Assembly: GCF_017813395.1 (NCBI RefSeq)
Contig: NZ_JAGIZB010000003.1
Location: 221,306 to 285,305 of the forward strand
From: Pararoseomonas baculiformis
GTDB taxonomy: Bacteria > Pseudomonadota > Alphaproteobacteria > Acetobacterales > Acetobacteraceae
Reading direction: 5' to 3'
Length of the DNA stretch: 64,000 nt
Shown here: positions 18,215-29,201 of the stretch, in pieces
Layout of the letters: each line of letters begins with the position of its first letter
Numbering within the stretch: the stretch's first letter is position 1
Translations under genes and position numbers: made by a program
Notes under the pieces: model-generated
What the model saw: the letters and a program-made list of their open reading frames with translations, nothing else
Databases searched by the model: none
Told to the model about the DNA's origin: nothing

Positions 18215-18243
18215 TTGCCCGCGCCCTGCCCATCCCCTATACC
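18215..18243 (+). promoter_or_regulatory. Candidate sigma-70 promoter of the rpmI-rplT-pheST operon
   Basis: TTGCCC (18215-18220) and TATACC (18238-18243) are separated by exactly 17 bases, each matching the housekeeping consensus at 4 of 6 positions. The element points toward rpmI and lies about 135 bases upstream of it, leaving a long 5' leader that contains a small perfect hairpin (GCCGCA/TGCGGC, 18300-18314). Confidence 0.45.
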
Positions 18244-18377
18244 GCGCCCTCCACGCGCCCCGGGCTTCTCTGGGCTGCCCGGCCGTGGTCCCGGCCCCCG
18301 CCGCATGGTGCGGCCTGTCCTCGCAGGAGGGCGGCGCAAGGTGGGGCCGTCCATCCCCCGCCTATAGGAGGACCCAA

Positions 18378-18584
18378 ATGCCCAAGATGAAGACGACGTC
18401 TTCGGCCAAGAAGCGCTTCAAGATCACGGCCACGGGCAAGGTGCTCGCTGGCCCCGGCAAGAAGCGCCACAACCTCTCCGCCCGTTCGCAGAAGGTGAAG
18501 CGCCAGAACCGCGGCAACCAGGTGCTGCGCGACCAGGACGCCAAGACCGTCATGCAGTGGCTGCCCTACGGCCTGCCCCGGTAA
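18378..18584 (+). CDS. rpmI: 50S ribosomal protein L35
   Basis: A 68-residue basic protein beginning [20 protein letters not shown], the conserved L35 start. A strong AGGAGG lies 8 bases upstream of the ATG. It is a late-assembling component of the large ribosomal subunit and heads the conserved rpmI-rplT-pheS-pheT cluster. The usual upstream partner infC is not in this position. The 130-base leader could carry ribosomal-protein feedback control, as L20 does in E. coli, but no specific L20-binding structure was identified. Confidence 0.95.
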   Translation: MPKMKTTSSAKKRFKITATGKVLAGPGKKRHNLSARSQKVKRQNRGNQVLRDQDAKTVMQWLPYGLPR

Positions 18585-18602
18585 GCGAGAGGAGACAGAC
18601 AC

Positions 18603-18974
18603 ATGGCTCGTGTTAAGCGCGGCGTTACCGCCCACGCCCGTCACAAGAAGGTCCTCAAGCTCGCCAAGGGCTATGTTGGCCGTTCTTCCACCGCCTACCG
18701 CCCCGCTCTCGAGCGGGTCGAGAAGGCGCTGCAGTACGCCTATCGCGACCGCCGCAACAAGAAGCGCGATTTCCGCGGCCTGTGGATCCAGCGCATCAAC
18801 GCGGCCTGCCGCGAGAACGGGATCGTCTATTCCCGCTTCATCGCCGGGCTGAAGGCTGCCGGCATCGAGCTGGACCGCAAGGTCCTGTCCGCGATCGCCT
18901 ATGACGACGCCACCGCCTTTGCGGCCCTCGTCGAGAAGGCCAAGGCGTCCCTCCCGGCTCAGCAGACCGCCTGA
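18603..18974 (+). CDS. rplT: 50S ribosomal protein L20
   Basis: A 123-residue basic protein with the L20 signature start [24 protein letters not shown] and the conserved core [14 protein letters not shown] (residues about 55-70). It binds 23S rRNA early in 50S assembly and, in other bacteria, represses its own operon. It lies 18 bases after rpmI behind GAGAGGAG. Two strong hairpins follow before pheS, so expression of the ribosomal genes may be partly separated from the synthetase genes. Confidence 0.95.
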   Translation: MARVKRGVTAHARHKKVLKLAKGYVGRSSTAYRPALERVEKALQYAYRDRRNKKRDFRGLWIQRINAACRENGIVYSRFIAGLKAAGIELDRKVLSAIAYDDATAFAALVEKAKASLPAQQTA

Positions 18975-18975
18975 A

Positions 18976-18994
18976 GCCGGGCGCCCCGCCCGGC
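18976..18994 (+). terminator. Hairpin just after rplT
   Basis: GCCGGGCG and CGCCCGGC form a perfect 8-bp stem around a 3-base CCC loop, one base past the rplT stop codon. There is no T-run; it may be a weak terminator or an mRNA end stabiliser. Confidence 0.4.
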
Positions 18995-19021
18995 GCGGCG
19001 GGGCATCCTTTCTGAATGAAC

Positions 19022-19068
19022 GCCAAGGGCCGCTTCCGCTGGGATTTCCCAGCGGCGCGGCCCTTGGC
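19022..19068 (+). terminator. Long two-part hairpin between rplT and pheS (terminator or attenuator candidate)
   Basis: An outer 12-bp stem (GCCAAGGGCCGC at 19022-19033 with GCGGCCCTTGGC at 19057-19068) encloses an inner 8-bp stem (CCGCTGGG 19036-19043 with CCCAGCGG 19048-19055) and an ATTT loop; only two bases against one are unpaired between the stems. It lies about 50 bases upstream of pheS, where E. coli carries the pheST attenuator. No T-run follows. Confidence 0.5.
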
Positions 19069-19119
19069 ATATCAAGCGCCCGCCGGCCCCAGGCCGGGGC
19101 CAAAGGATCAGGTTCGGGA

Positions 19120-20205
<1,086 letters not shown>

Positions 20206-20215
20206 GGGTCGAAAG

Positions 20216-22711
20216 ATGAAGTTCACCCTGTCCTGGCTGCGCGACCACCTCGAGACCGAGGCGACGCTCGAGCAGATCCTCGCCACCCTCAACACCATCG
20301 GCCTGGAGGTGGAGGGCGTGGAGGACCGCGCTGCCGCCCTCGCCCCTTTCCGCATCGCCCATGTGGTGGAGGCGGAGCAGCACCCGAATGCGGACCGGCT
20401 CCGTGCGCTGAAGGTGGATGTGGGGGACGGCACCCTGCGGTCCGTTGTCTGCGGCGCGCCGAATGCGCGGGCGGGCATGAAGGGCGTGGCGGCCCTACCC
20501 GGCGCCTTCGTGCCGGGGACCGGCATCACCCTCAAGGCGGGCGAGATTCGCGGCGTGAAGAGCGAGGCGATGATGCTGTCGTCCCGCGAGATGGGGCTGG
20601 GCGACGACCACAGCGGAATCGTGGACTTGCCCGAGGATGCGCCGGTCGGCACCCCCTATGCCGAATGGGCCGGGCTGGGCGACCCGGTCATCGAGATCAG
20701 CGTCACCCCGAATCGCGGCGATGCCCTCTCCGTGCGCGGGGTCGCGCGCGACCTCGCCGCTGCCGGCCTCGGGACGCTGAAGCCCTGGGGGGCGGAACCG
20801 GTGGCGCCGGCCTATCCCACGCCGCTGGAATGGGTGATCGAGGATCCCCGCGCCTGCATCCAGGTCTTCGGCCGGGCGGTGCGCGGCGTGACGAATGGCC
20901 CCTCGCCCAAGTGGATGCAGGACCGGCTGACCGCGATCGGGCTGCGCCCGATCAACGTGCTGGTGGACATCACCAACTACTTCACCTTCGATCTCGGGCG
21001 GCCGTTGCACGTCTTCGACGTGGCCAAGGTAAAGGGCCGCACCCTCACCATGCGGCTGGGGCGCGAGGGCGACGAATACCTGGCGCTGAACGGCAAGACC
21101 TATCGCCCGACCCCCGAGGACATCGTCATCGCCGACGAGGCCGGGGTGGAAAGCCTGGCTGCCATCGTCGGCGGCGAAACGACGGGCTGCGACGAGACCA
21201 CGCGCGAGGTCTTCATCGAGTGCGCGCTCTTCGATCCCGTGCGCATCGCCCTTACCGGGCGCCGGCACCAGGTGCATAGCGATGCCCGCGCGCGGAACGA
21301 GCGCGGGCTGGACCCGGCCGCGCAGCGCGCGATGATCGAGGCCGCCACGCGCATGGTGATGCAGCTTTGCGGCGGCGAGCCCAGCACCATCACCGAGGCC
21401 GGCGCGGAACCGGCCTGGCAGCGCCAGGCCACGCTCCGCTTCGAGCGGATCGCCGGGCTGGGCGGCTCCTCCATCCCGCCTGAGGGCGCCGTCGCCTCGC
21501 TGGAACGCCTCGGCTTCAGCGTGCTGGCCCGAGACGCCGCCCAGGTGACGGTGGCCGTCCCCTCCTGGCGCAACGACATCGCCTCCTCCGGCTCGGCCTA
21601 TCGTGCCGGCGGGACGGAGCTGACGCAGGAGCCTGGAATAGACCCAGCTCGCGCCAGGGCCGCGGCCGAGGGCGCCGATGCGGTGGAGGCTGAGTGCGAC
21701 CTGCTGGAGGAGGTGCTGCGGCTGGAGGGGCTGGACGCCATTCCCGCCGTTTCCCTCCCGGCGGAGGGGCGCCTGCCCCTGCCCTCCCTCACGCCGCGCC
21801 AGTCCCGCACGGTTCTTGCCCGGCGGGTGCTGGCCTCCCGCGGGCTGGCCGAAGCCGTGACCTTCGGCTTCGCCGCCCGGGGTATCGCCAGCTATTTCGG
21901 TGAGGTTCCGGACGCGCTTCGGGTGGAGAACCCCATCGCGGCCGATCTGGACCAGATGCGCCCCACCCCTGTCGCCACGCTGCTCCAGGCGGCAGGGCGG
22001 AACGCGGCGCGCGGCTATCCGGACGTGTCGCTCTTCGAGATCGGCGCCTCCTACCTTGCGCCTTCGCCCGAGGGGCAGCTGAACACGGCGGCCGGGGTGC
22101 GGATCGGCCGCACGCCCCGCCACTGGTCCGAGCCGCAGCGCGCCGTGGATGCGCTGGACGCGAAGGGCGATGCCCTGGCCGTGCTGCTCGCGCTCGGGAT
22201 CGCCCCGGCGGCGCTGACGGTCACCACGGACGCACCCGGCCACTACCATCCCGGCCGCTCCGGCATCCTTCGCAGCGGGCCGAAGCTGCCACTGGCGCGG
22301 TTCGGGGAGCTGCATCCGCGGGTGCTGTCCGCCCTGGGGATCGATGGCCCGGCTGTGGCGTTCGAGGTGTTGCTGGACTCCATCCCGGATCCGAAGCGGA
22401 AAAAGAAGTCCGCCCCGGAGCTGCCCGCATTCCAGCCTGTCCGGCGCGACCTGGCCTTCCTGGTGGATTCCACGGTCCAGGCCGATGCGCTGCTCCGCGC
22501 GGCGCGGGGGGCGGAGCGAAACCTGGTGGCCGAGGTCTCGCTCTTCGACCGCTACGCGGGCAACCGCCTGCCTGAGGGCAAGGTCTCGCTGGCGCTGGAG
22601 GTCGTGCTGCAGCCGCGCGAGCGCACGCTGACGGATGCGGAAATCGAGGCGGTGATCGCCAAGGTCGTCGCCGCGGTCACGAAAGCCACCGGGGCGAGCC
22701 TGCGGGGCTGA
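20216..22711 (+). CDS. pheT: Phenylalanyl-tRNA synthetase beta subunit
   Basis: An 831-residue subunit with the standard domain order: an N-terminal B1 and OB-fold tRNA-binding region (residues 1-150), the B3/B4 editing domain (about 210-400) that hydrolyses mischarged Tyr-tRNA, the B5 domain, the catalytic-like core, and the C-terminal ferredoxin-fold anticodon-binding domain (VRRDLAFLVD near 742). An unusual stretch of about 35 residues (about 456-490) follows SWRNDIA and precedes DLLEEVLRLEGLD, where most PheT proteins have only a few residues. The reading frame is intact, so it is an insertion, not a frameshift. Confidence 0.93.
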   Translation: MKFTLSWLRDHLETEATLEQILATLNTIGLEVEGVEDRAAALAPFRIAHVVEAEQHPNADRLRALKVDVGDGTLRSVVCGAPNARAGMKGVAALPGAFVPGTGITLKAGEIRGVKSEAMMLSSREMGLGDDHSGIVDLPEDAPVGTPYAEWAGLGDPVIEISVTPNRGDALSVRGVARDLAAAGLGTLKPWGAEPVAPAYPTPLEWVIEDPRACIQVFGRAVRGVTNGPSPKWMQDRLTAIGLRPINVLVDITNYFTFDLGRPLHVFDVAKVKGRTLTMRLGREGDEYLALNGKTYRPTPEDIVIADEAGVESLAAIVGGETTGCDETTREVFIECALFDPVRIALTGRRHQVHSDARARNERGLDPAAQRAMIEAATRMVMQLCGGEPSTITEAGAEPAWQRQATLRFERIAGLGGSSIPPEGAVASLERLGFSVLARDAAQVTVAVPSWRNDIASSGSAYRAGGTELTQEPGIDPARARAAAEGADAVEAECDLLEEVLRLEGLDAIPAVSLPAEGRLPLPSLTPRQSRTVLARRVLASRGLAEAVTFGFAARGIASYFGEVPDALRVENPIAADLDQMRPTPVATLLQAAGRNAARGYPDVSLFEIGASYLAPSPEGQLNTAAGVRIGRTPRHWSEPQRAVDALDAKGDALAVLLALGIAPAALTVTTDAPGHYHPGRSGILRSGPKLPLARFGELHPRVLSALGIDGPAVAFEVLLDSIPDPKRKKKSAPELPAFQPVRRDLAFLVDSTVQADALLRAARGAERNLVAEVSLFDRYAGNRLPEGKVSLALEVVLQPRERTLTDAEIEAVIAKVVAAVTKATGASLRG

Positions 22712-22781
22712 CCCCATGGCAGGGGCGGTCTAGCCTGGTGGCGCGCCCGCCCTGGCGGGTGCCCACCATACGGAAACGCCC

Positions 22782-23372
22782 ATGGCCGCCGAATCCAGCC
22801 GGGAAGCCCCCCGCCCCTTCCGCTATCCCGTGCCCGAATTGGGCTCGCTGCCCGAGGATATCCGCGCCCGGATCCTGGCCGTGCAGGAGAAGGCGGGGTT
22901 CGTTCCCAATGTCTTCCTCCTCCTCGCCCGGCGGCCTGAGGAGTTCCGCGCCTTCGTCGCCTATCACGACGCGCTGATGGAAAAGCGCGAGGGGCTGACG
23001 GCGGCGGAGCGCGAGATGATCGTGGTGGCGGTTTCGGCCGCCCATGGCTGCCAGTACTGCGTCGTCGCCCACGGGGCGATCCTGCGCGTGCGGGCCAAGG
23101 ACCCCGTGGTGGCGGACCTCGTGGCCACGAATTACCGCAAGGCCGGGCTGCCGGCGCGCCAGCGGGCGATGCTGGATTACGCGCTGAAGGTCGCCACCCA
23201 GTCGCATCTGGTCGGGGATGAGGATCACCGCGCCCTGGCGGAGGCCGGCTTCACCGAGGACGAGGCCTGGGACATTGGGGCGATCGCCGCCTTCTTCTCC
23301 ATGTCCAACCGCCTGGCCAACGCCACGGATCTGCGCCCCAACGCGGAATTCCATATGCTCGGCCGGCGCTGA
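22782..23372 (+). CDS. AhpD-like peroxidase-related protein (carboxymuconolactone decarboxylase family)
   Basis: A 196-residue all-helical protein. The redox motif CQYC (in HGCQYCVVAHG, residues about 87-97) with the following His is the AhpD/CMD-family active site. Length and the FVPNVF and FFSMSNRLANAT segments match the uncharacterised peroxidase-related enzyme subfamily. It may reduce peroxides with thiol donors; the partner is unknown. It lies alone between pheT and the channel gene. Confidence 0.8.
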   Translation: MAAESSREAPRPFRYPVPELGSLPEDIRARILAVQEKAGFVPNVFLLLARRPEEFRAFVAYHDALMEKREGLTAAEREMIVVAVSAAHGCQYCVVAHGAILRVRAKDPVVADLVATNYRKAGLPARQRAMLDYALKVATQSHLVGDEDHRALAEAGFTEDEAWDIGAIAAFFSMSNRLANATDLRPNAEFHMLGRR

Positions 23373-23444
23373 GGCCGTACTTCCCCGCCGGGCCCTGTTC
23401 CGATATGCGAAAGGCATGACGGCGAACGCGGCCCGGTTCCACCA

Positions 23445-24257
23445 ATGAAAGTGCCGTATCACGCGCCTGGCCAGCCCATGCAGCACGCCCTCCCGGCCGA
23501 CCGGAAGCTGTTCCGGGAGCTCTATTTCCGGGAAACGGCCCGGGCGGTGCGGTACCGCTACGCCCTCCTGGTCCTCGATGCGCTGACGCTGGTCTTCATC
23601 ATCGCTACCTCCTTCATCGAGCGGACGACGGCGGTCGAGGTGGCGGACACCGTGCTCGGCCTGGTTCTCCTGGCGGAGTTCTACGCCCGGCTGCGCGCCA
23701 ACCCCCGCCCGTGGCACGAGTTGGTCCACCCGGCCAGCCTGGCGGATGCGGTGGCGATCATCTGCTTCCTCATCCCGGCCCTGGGGGCCGCCGCGGGGTT
23801 CCTGCGCGCGCTGCGGGTGCTTCGCCTGCTCCGCTCGCCCCGGCTGCTGAACCGGCTGGCGCGCGACTTCCCCGGGTTCCGCAGCAACCAGGACACGGTG
23901 GTGGCCGGAACCGACCTCCTGGTCTTCATCTTCATCATGACCGGGCTGGTCTATGAGACCCAGTACCGCTTCAACCCGCAGATCGCCGACTACGCCGATG
24001 CCCTGTATTTCACCATCACGGCCCTGACGACCACCGGCTTCGGCGACATCACACTGCCCGGCCGGACCGGGCGGCTGCTGAGCGTCATCATCATGTTCTG
24101 CGGGGTCACGCTGTTCCTGCGGCTGGCCCAGGCGCTGTTCCGGCCCGCCAAGGTCCGCTACCCCTGCCCCACCTGCGGGCTTCAGCGGCACGAGCCGGAC
24201 GCGGTGCATTGCAAGGCCTGTGGGCAGATCCTCAACATCCCGGACGAGGATAGCTGA
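23445..24257 (+). CDS. Voltage-gated-type K+ channel with C-terminal zinc ribbon
   Basis: A 270-residue membrane protein with a six-segment channel layout. Hydrophobic helices lie near residues 38-58, 64-84, 100-115 and 157-173. An S4-like helix carries repeated Arg every third or fourth residue (RALRVLRLLRSPRLL, about 125-140). The pore loop with selectivity filter TTTGFGD (about 195-201) is followed by a last helix at about 207-228. The filter has Phe for the usual Tyr, a tolerated variant. The tail carries CPTCG and CKACG (about 242-262), a four-Cys zinc ribbon that is unusual for a bacterial K+ channel. Start ATG 23445 is chosen; ATG 23478 is possible. Confidence 0.75.
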   Translation: MKVPYHAPGQPMQHALPADRKLFRELYFRETARAVRYRYALLVLDALTLVFIIATSFIERTTAVEVADTVLGLVLLAEFYARLRANPRPWHELVHPASLADAVAIICFLIPALGAAAGFLRALRVLRLLRSPRLLNRLARDFPGFRSNQDTVVAGTDLLVFIFIMTGLVYETQYRFNPQIADYADALYFTITALTTTGFGDITLPGRTGRLLSVIIMFCGVTLFLRLAQALFRPAKVRYPCPTCGLQRHEPDAVHCKACGQILNIPDEDS

Positions 24258-24376
24258 GGCGCAGGCCCGCGCCGCGCTTGGCCCCGGCGCCTCGCTGCCT
24301 TATCTGAGGGGCTGAGACGCCCCAGTTGGCCCTTTGACAAGGCTGGGGGCCCACCAGCCCCACGGCCCGGAACCCG

Positions 24377-26182
<1,806 letters not shown>

Positions 26183-26190
26183 ATGTTGCG

Positions 26191-26214
26191 CCGGGGGTGC
26201 CGTTGCGCCCCCGG
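26191..26214 (+). terminator. Terminator-like hairpin after lepA
   Basis: CCGGGGGTGC (26191-26200) and GCGCCCCCGG (26205-26214) form a 10-bp stem with one G-T wobble and a CGTT loop, 8 bases after the lepA stop. A T-rich stretch occurs only some 20 bases further. Confidence 0.5.
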
Positions 26215-26276
26215 AACCCGCTTGACAGCGGAGGGCTTTTCTTGCGACCGCGAGCCATCAACGGGAGTTTACGTTC

Positions 26277-27272
26277 ATGGTGCCCATGACGCGCCGCCGC
26301 GCGCTTCTTCTCGCGACCGCCCTTGCCGCCCCGGCCCTGCTTCCCGGCCTCGCCCAGGCCCAGGCCGCCTATCCGAACCGCCCCATCACGATCATCGTCC
26401 CCTTCGCCGCCGGCGGTCCCACGGATGTGGTCACGCGCCTCGTGGCCGAGGTGATGTCCCGCGATCTCGGCCAGCCCGTGGTGGTGGAGAATGTCGGCGG
26501 CGCCGGTGGCACGCTGGGTGCCCAGCGCGTCGCCCAGGCCCGGCCCGATGGCTACACCCTGCTGCTGCACCATATCGGCATGGGCACCACCCCATCCCTG
26601 TACCGCCGCCTGTCCTATGACGCGGTGAACGGGTTCGAGACGATCGGCCTCGTCACCGAGGTGCCGATGACGATCATTACGAAGAAGGACTTCCCCGCGA
26701 ACAACCTGGCCGAGCTGGTCAAGGTGCTGCGCGAGCGGAAGGCGGAAGTGAACCTGGCCAATGCCGGCGTGGGCGCGGCCTCCCATATCTGCGGGCTGCT
26801 GCTGCAATCCGCGATCCAGACGCAGCTCACCACCGTCCCCTATCGCGGCACCGGCCCGGCCATGACGGACCTGATCGGCGGCACGGTGGACGTGATGTGC
26901 GACCAGACCACCAACACCACCCAGCAGATCAACTCCGGTTCGGTGAAGGCCTTCGCGGTCACCACCAGCACCCGCAACGCCGCCCTGCCGAACCTGCCGA
27001 CCGCGGCCGAGGCCGGCCTGCCCGGCTTCGAGGTTTCGGTCTGGCACGGGCTGTACGCGCCGAAGGGCACGGATGCCGCCATCGTCAACCGGCTCTCCCG
27101 CGCCCTGCAGGTCGCCCTGCGCGAAGACCGGCTGGTGGCGCGCTTCGCCGAGCTGGGTACCGCCCCGGTGAGCCAGGAAATGGCGACTCCGGAAGCCCAT
27201 CGCCGCTACTGGCAGGCCGACATCGCCAAGTGGCGGCCGATCATCCAGGCCGCGGGACAATACGCGGACTGA
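26277..27272 (+). CDS. Orphan Bug-family (tripartite tricarboxylate) substrate-binding protein
   Basis: A 331-residue periplasmic binding protein. A signal peptide (MVPMTRRRALLLATALAAPA, cleaved near AQA) precedes the mature start AAYPNRPITIIVPFAAGGPTD, which is the hallmark of Bug/TctC proteins. Motifs [21 protein letters not shown] and VPYRGTGPAMTDL follow in family order. These proteins deliver carboxylates or similar solutes to TctAB-type permeases, but no permease is encoded here. Starts at ATG 26277 and 26286 are both possible. The ligand is unknown. Confidence 0.85.
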   Translation: MVPMTRRRALLLATALAAPALLPGLAQAQAAYPNRPITIIVPFAAGGPTDVVTRLVAEVMSRDLGQPVVVENVGGAGGTLGAQRVAQARPDGYTLLLHHIGMGTTPSLYRRLSYDAVNGFETIGLVTEVPMTIITKKDFPANNLAELVKVLRERKAEVNLANAGVGAASHICGLLLQSAIQTQLTTVPYRGTGPAMTDLIGGTVDVMCDQTTNTTQQINSGSVKAFAVTTSTRNAALPNLPTAAEAGLPGFEVSVWHGLYAPKGTDAAIVNRLSRALQVALREDRLVARFAELGTAPVSQEMATPEAHRRYWQADIAKWRPIIQAAGQYAD

Positions 27273-27297
27273 ATTGACTCGCCGGACGAAACGGTTG

Positions 27298-27326
27298 CCG
27301 GCCGCCCTTGACAGAGGGGCGGCCGG
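27298..27326 (+). terminator. Terminator-like hairpin after the Bug gene at 26277
   Basis: CCGGCCGCCC (27298-27307) and GGGCGGCCGG (27317-27326) make a perfect 10-bp stem with a 9-base loop (TTGACAGAG), about 25 bases after the stop codon. Confidence 0.5.
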
Positions 27327-27394
27327 GCGCCACCCCGTTCGGCATGAATGGAAACGGGTGTCCCAGGATGCCCGGGCGGATGGAGACGGTCTGA

Positions 27395-27757
27395 ATGGCA
27401 AGCCTCGCCGGGCGACGTGTTCTGGTGGTCGAGGACGAAACGCTGGTGGCGATGCTGGTGGAAGACACCCTGGCCGATGCCGGCGTTGTCGTGCTGGGCC
27501 CGGTGGCGACCGTTTCCGAAGCCCTCGCCATGTTGGACGCGCAGCGGCCTGATCTCGCCGTGCTCGATCTCAACCTGGCCGGGGAAACCTCGGAGCCCGT
27601 GGCCGATCGCCTGATCCAGCTGGAAGTGCCCTTCGTGGTGGCTTCGGGCTACGGCGCGGCGGGCCTGCCCCAGCGCCTGGTCGGCGTCCCCGTGCTCGCC
27701 AAGCCCTATGCGCCCGAGGATCTCACGGCCGCCCTCGCCCGCCTCCCGATGGGCTGA
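27395..27757 (+). CDS. Single-domain response regulator
   Basis: A 120-residue receiver domain without an output domain. The acidic pocket is VVEDE (residues about 11-15), the phosphoacceptor Asp is in AVLDLNL (about 58), the conserved Thr/Ser position follows VVASGYG, and the conserved Lys is in LAKPYAPEDL (about 103). Such CheY- or FixJ-receiver-like proteins act by docking on partners or as phosphate sinks. No histidine kinase is nearby, so its partner lies elsewhere. Confidence 0.85.
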   Translation: MASLAGRRVLVVEDETLVAMLVEDTLADAGVVVLGPVATVSEALAMLDAQRPDLAVLDLNLAGETSEPVADRLIQLEVPFVVASGYGAAGLPQRLVGVPVLAKPYAPEDLTAALARLPMG

Positions 27758-27824
27758 TCGTTACCCGGAGCCCCGGAGCCGTGGCGGGATGCTGGCCCGG
27801 CACGGACCCTGCTAGGCTCCCTTC

Positions 27825-29201
27825 ATGAACACATCCGGCCCCATCGCCTTCACCCTGAACGGCGCGCCGCGTTCACTGCCGGCAGCCACATCGCCGACCA
27901 TGACCCTGCTTGACTGGCTGCGGGGTCCGGCGGGGCTGACCGGCACCAAGGAGGGTTGCGCGGAGGGGGATTGCGGCGCCTGCACCGTCGTGATCGAGGA
28001 GGCGGATGGGTCACGCGTTCCGGTGAATGCCTGCCTTGCCCTTCTCGGCCAGATGCATGGCCACCGGATCCGGACAGTAGAGGGCCTGCGGGGCCCGGCG
28101 GGCTCCCCCCATCCGGTCCAGCGCCTCCTTGCCGAAGCCGATGCCACCCAATGCGGCTTCTGCACCCCCGGCATCGTGATGACCGCCTGGGCCCATGCGC
28201 GCGAAGGCGGCGATCCGCATGACGCGCTTGCCGGAAATCTCTGCCGCTGCACGGGGTACCGCCCCATCGTCGAAGCTTTCGCGGCGCTTGAGGATGATGG
28301 GGCCGCGCCCCCGCCCGCCCCCGCCGCCACCGCAAGGCAGCTTGAGTCACCAGGGCAGGTCTTTCACCGGCCGGACAGGCTGCGGGAGCTGCTGGAGCTT
28401 CGCGCCGCGCATCCGGAAGCCTGGCTGCTGGCCGGCGGGACAGATCTGGGGCTGCGCGTCTCCGAGCGTCGGGAAGCGCCGCCCGTCGTGATCTGCCTTT
28501 CCGATGTTCCGGAGCTGAAGCAGCTGGAGGTGACGCCTGCGGGCCTCCGGGTGGGAGCCGCCGTCACCTATCGCCGGCTTCTTGCCGCTATCGCGGCGGA
28601 GCCGGGCTACATTCCGCTTGTGGCTCTTTTGCGCCGCCTCGGCTCCCGGCAGATCCGCGGAATGGGAACGCTGGGCGGCAATCTCGGCACCGCCTCACCG
28701 ATCGGAGACGCCCTGCCGCCACTGATTGCTCTGGGTGCCACCCTGCGCCTGGCAGGCTTCTCCGGGGAGCGCGTGATGCCGGTCGAGACCTTCCTCACGG
28801 GGTATCGCCAGAACGCGCTCGGGCCGGGAGAGGTGATCCGGGAGGTTTGGATCCCCCGGCCACCCGCCGGAAGCCTTTTCGCGGCCGAGAAGCTCTCGAA
28901 GCGGCCGGACCAGGACATTGCCACCGTGGGCCTCTCCGCGCTGCTCACGCTGAAGGCCGGCCGCGTCGTCGCGGCCCGGGTCGCGCTCGGCGGCACAGGG
29001 CCCCGGGCGGCGCGTTGCGCGCCGGCGGAGGCATCCCTTACCGGCCAGGCCTGGAGCCGGGAGGTGGTGGAAGCGGCCGCGGCGGCGCTGGAAGGCGCGA
29101 TCGCTCCGCTCTCCGATCTCCGGGGCAGCGCCGCCTATCGTCGGATCGTGGCGGGCAACCTGCTGCGCCGGCTCTGGCACCGCGCATCGGAGGCGGCGTG
29201 A
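27825..29201 (+). CDS. xdhA: Xanthine dehydrogenase small subunit (FeS and FAD)
   Basis: A 458-residue fusion of the iron-sulphur and FAD parts of a xanthine-dehydrogenase-type molybdoenzyme. The first 2Fe-2S cluster site is CAEGDCGACTVV (residues about 45-56), and the second is in CGFCTPG and LCRCTGY (about 110-147). The FAD domain follows (about 180-350, with LLAGGTDLG and LGGNLGTASPIGD), then the CO-dehydrogenase flavoprotein C-terminal domain. It passes electrons from the molybdenum subunit to NAD or another acceptor. The stop overlaps the xdhB start by one base (TGATG). Confidence 0.9.
   Translation: MNTSGPIAFTLNGAPRSLPAATSPTMTLLDWLRGPAGLTGTKEGCAEGDCGACTVVIEEADGSRVPVNACLALLGQMHGHRIRTVEGLRGPAGSPHPVQRLLAEADATQCGFCTPGIVMTAWAHAREGGDPHDALAGNLCRCTGYRPIVEAFAALEDDGAAPPPAPAATARQLESPGQVFHRPDRLRELLELRAAHPEAWLLAGGTDLGLRVSERREAPPVVICLSDVPELKQLEVTPAGLRVGAAVTYRRLLAAIAAEPGYIPLVALLRRLGSRQIRGMGTLGGNLGTASPIGDALPPLIALGATLRLAGFSGERVMPVETFLTGYRQNALGPGEVIREVWIPRPPAGSLFAAEKLSKRPDQDIATVGLSALLTLKAGRVVAARVALGGTGPRAARCAPAEASLTGQAWSREVVEAAAAALEGAIAPLSDLRGSAAYRRIVAGNLLRRLWHRASEAA

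Noticed and set aside
20495..22717. 740-codon minus-strand frame opposite pheT
   Set aside because: Antisense shadow of pheT with random composition; no start signal or similarity.
24334..24339. TTGACA hexamer upstream of lepA as a promoter
   Set aside because: No acceptable -10 hexamer at 16-18 bases; the downstream bases are almost all G and C.
26222..26227. TTGACA hexamer upstream of the Bug gene at 26277
   Set aside because: No -10 box at the right spacing; the following bases do not resemble TATAAT.
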